64,000 nucleotides of DNA. Origin: Flavobacterium phragmitis (lineage in GTDB: Bacteria > Bacteroidota > Bacteroidia > Flavobacteriales > Flavobacteriaceae). The DNA lies in assembly GCF_900112575.1 (NCBI RefSeq), contig NZ_FOMH01000001.1, forward strand, positions 448,543 through 512,542, in the 5' to 3' direction. How positions within the stretch are numbered: position 1 is the first letter of the stretch; every line of letters starts with the position of its first letter. Positions 62,767 to 64,000 of the stretch are shown in pieces. A program made the position numbers and the translations under genes. The notes under the pieces were generated by a model. It had not been told where the DNA came from. It saw only the letters and a program-made list of their open reading frames with translations, and searched no databases.

Positions 62767-62835
62767 TTGGTATTTAGAGTTTCCTGTCTATATTTGCAGC
62801 GTTGAATGGAAACTGGAAACACTAAAAAAGTTTCC
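62767..62835 (+). promoter_or_regulatory. Promoter and operator-like half sites of the YceI gene
   Basis: TTG (62767-62769), 19-base spacer, TATATTTG (62789-62796): exact Bacteroidota consensus. AGTTTCC (62778-62784) lies inside the spacer. GGAAACT (62808-62814), GGAAAC (62815-62820) and GTTTCC (62830-62835) follow downstream. The same half-sites occur at the TetR promoter. Confidence 0.7.
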
Positions 62836-62881
62836 ATTGAGAGTTTAAAACAATTAATAAGCTCATTAAAATCAGATATTT

Positions 62882-63403
62882 ATGAAAACAACATGGACTT
62901 TAGATTCTACACAATCAGATGTTTTAATTAAAATGAGACATTCAAAAATTGCTTATTTAGGAGGAACTACAAATAAATTTGGCGGTTATGTGAGTCTTGA
63001 AGACAATGAAATTGAAGATGCATCGGTAGAGTTTTCACTTGATATTAATAATAAAAACGAAAGTTTTCAGCAGGTCGATTCTTCTTTACAACTTCAAGAT
63101 TTTTTTGAAGCAGATGAACATCCTATTGTTAGTTTTAAATCGACTTCATTTCAAAAAGTAAACAACAATATTAACTTCATTAAAGGTGATTTAACGATTA
63201 AAGATGTGACAAGGGTGGTTGAACTTGACGCAGAATTTATTGGCGTAAATACGTATAATGGTCAAAAGAAAGTGGCCTTTGAAATTAAAGGAGATATCAA
63301 ACGTCAGGATTTTGGTTTAAACTATGAATCTTTTAATCATAACAGCGGTTTGGCTCTTGGAAAAGACATCAAGTTAATCGCTAATCTTGAATTTAGCATA
63401 TAA
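62882..63403 (+). CDS. YceI family lipid-binding-like protein
   Basis: The 173-residue single YceI domain (lipocalin-like barrel) begins TTWTLDSTQSDVLIKMRHSKI. It continues with GYVSLEDNEIEDASVEFSLD, FFEADEHPIVSFKSTSF and LTIKDVTRVVELDAEF, ending DIKLIANLEFSI. Members bind isoprenoid or other lipids. No signal peptide is visible, unlike the periplasmic E. coli member, so this copy is probably cytoplasmic. A TetR regulator follows 108 bases downstream on the same strand. Confidence 0.9.
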   Translation: MKTTWTLDSTQSDVLIKMRHSKIAYLGGTTNKFGGYVSLEDNEIEDASVEFSLDINNKNESFQQVDSSLQLQDFFEADEHPIVSFKSTSFQKVNNNINFIKGDLTIKDVTRVVELDAEFIGVNTYNGQKKVAFEIKGDIKRQDFGLNYESFNHNSGLALGKDIKLIANLEFSI

Positions 63404-63449
63404 ATCTTACATAATCATTAGTTTAATGTAAAATTATTACAAATATAAT

Positions 63450-63477
63450 GGAAACTATTTTATAGATTTTAGTTTCC
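63450..63477. promoter_or_regulatory. Inverted repeat at the TetR promoter
   Basis: GGAAACTA (63450-63457) and TAGTTTCC (63470-63477), perfect 8-base arms around 12 bases, just upstream of the -7 box: a probable autoregulation operator. Confidence 0.6.
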
Positions 63478-63481
63478 TAAC

Positions 63482-63489
63482 TATATTTG
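63482..63489 (+). promoter_or_regulatory. -7 box of the TetR gene
   Basis: TATATTTG fits the consensus 22 bases before the ATG; the -33 position has TTA/TTT only. Confidence 0.55.
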
Positions 63490-63511
63490 TAAGGCAATTG
63501 GGAAAATTAAA

Positions 63512-64000
63512 ATGAAAGAGAAAATAATAGCAAAAGCAAGCGAACTTTTTTTAAAGCTTGGTTTTAAGAGTGTTACAATGGATGATATTGCAGGAGAAAT
63601 GTGTATTTCGAAAAAAACGATTTACAAATATTTCTGTAATAAAGAGGTTTTGATTGAAGAAAGCACTTCTTTGGTTCATGGACAGGTGCACGAAATTATG
63701 GATACCATTATCGCTAAGAATTATAATGCCATTCATGAGAATTTTGAGATTAGAGAAATGTTTCGTGATATGTTTAAAAACAACACAGATACTTCGCCAA
63801 TTTATCAGCTGAAAAAACATTATCCAGAGATTTATCAAAATATCCTTTCTATCGAAATTGATCAATGTACACAATGTTTTAGAGATAATATCGAAAAAGG
63901 AATACGTGACGGACTTTATAGAGATGATTTAAATATAGAGGTTTATGTGAAGTTTTATTACACATTGGTTTTTCATATAAACGAAAATACAGTTTCTGAA
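63512..64000 (+). CDS. TetR/AcrR-family transcriptional regulator (N-terminal part)
   Basis: 163 codons are visible before the window ends. The N-terminal helix-turn-helix is textbook TetR: KIIAKASELFLKLGFKSVTM, then DDIAGEMCISKKTIYKYFCN and KEVLIEESTSL. The remaining helical ligand domain continues out of the window. It lies directly after the YceI gene and carries an inverted repeat at its own promoter whose half-sites recur before yceI. Autoregulation and control of the YceI gene are inferred. The ligand is unknown. Confidence 0.92.
   Translation, partial: MKEKIIAKASELFLKLGFKSVTMDDIAGEMCISKKTIYKYFCNKEVLIEESTSLVHGQVHEIMDTIIAKNYNAIHENFEIREMFRDMFKNNTDTSPIYQLKKHYPEIYQNILSIEIDQCTQCFRDNIEKGIRDGLYRDDLNIEVYVKFYYTLVFHINENTVSE

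Overview
The window is a chromosomal segment of a Flavobacterium-like member of the Bacteroidota, probably close to F. johnsoniae. Evidence: AT-rich DNA, promoters of the TTG-N17..20-TAnnTTTG type, SusC/SusD proteins, a type IX secretion (T9SS) C-terminal sorting domain, a short Flavobacteria-type NuoG, and many intergenic palindromes. It looks like ordinary core chromosome with accessory blocks. I see no rRNA, tRNA, CRISPR array, prophage, transposase or integrase.

Layout. 1-5.7 kb: the 5' part of an extended SDR epimerase/dehydrogenase gene (minus), then a lipoprotein gene overlapping mfd, and a DUF5683 membrane protein. 5.7-17.8 kb (all minus): a starch/alpha-glucan utilization locus. In transcription order it reads ECF sigma factor, FecR anti-sigma, SusC with STN domain, SusD, SusE, GH13 amylase lipoprotein, GH97 glucosidase. 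The STN domain plus sigma/FecR pair imply sensing through the outer-membrane transporter. 18-26 kb: mostly single housekeeping genes, namely an ACT-like protein, YraN, an S66 peptidase, an EEP-family phosphatase/nuclease, 3-hydroxyanthranilate dioxygenase, a lone antitoxin-like protein, class II cyclic-nucleotide phosphodiesterase, a TIMP/NTR-like protein and an ALDH7-type dehydrogenase. 26.0-28.9 kb: a tight four-gene membrane cassette (LRR membrane protein, GIDE-domain protein, LemA, four-helix protein), the least understood system here. 29-32 kb: a T9SS-exported pectate lyase with four palindromic operator-like sites upstream, then a Bax-inhibitor-1 protein.

33-46.5 kb: the complete 14-gene NADH:quinone oxidoreductase operon nuoA-N (minus), with a promoter before nuoA, a terminator after nuoN and several repeat-filled spacers. 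46.7-50.7 kb: a cold-shock protein, aspS, a TlpA-like thioredoxin and a MORN-like repeat protein. 50.9-55.7 kb: a siderophore uptake locus (TonB receptor, DUF3325-like and DUF3649-like membrane proteins, PepSY reductase-like protein) with an iron-box-like palindrome at the receptor promoter. 55.9-60 kb: odhA-odhB of the 2-oxoglutarate dehydrogenase complex. 60-64 kb: a beta-barrel-like protein, two small unknown proteins, a polyprenyl synthetase, a YceI protein and the start of a TetR regulator. YceI and TetR share GGAAAC/GTTTCC motifs in their promoters.

Intergenic spaces hold many inverted repeats of several families (CGCAAAG, GCCACGAATT, AGACGCACTGC, CCCGACAGG, CCCGATAG, TGTCATCCTGAGG and TCTAAAA heptamers). 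They resemble the small dispersed palindromic elements of Flavobacteria. Some probably act as terminators or RNA hairpins.
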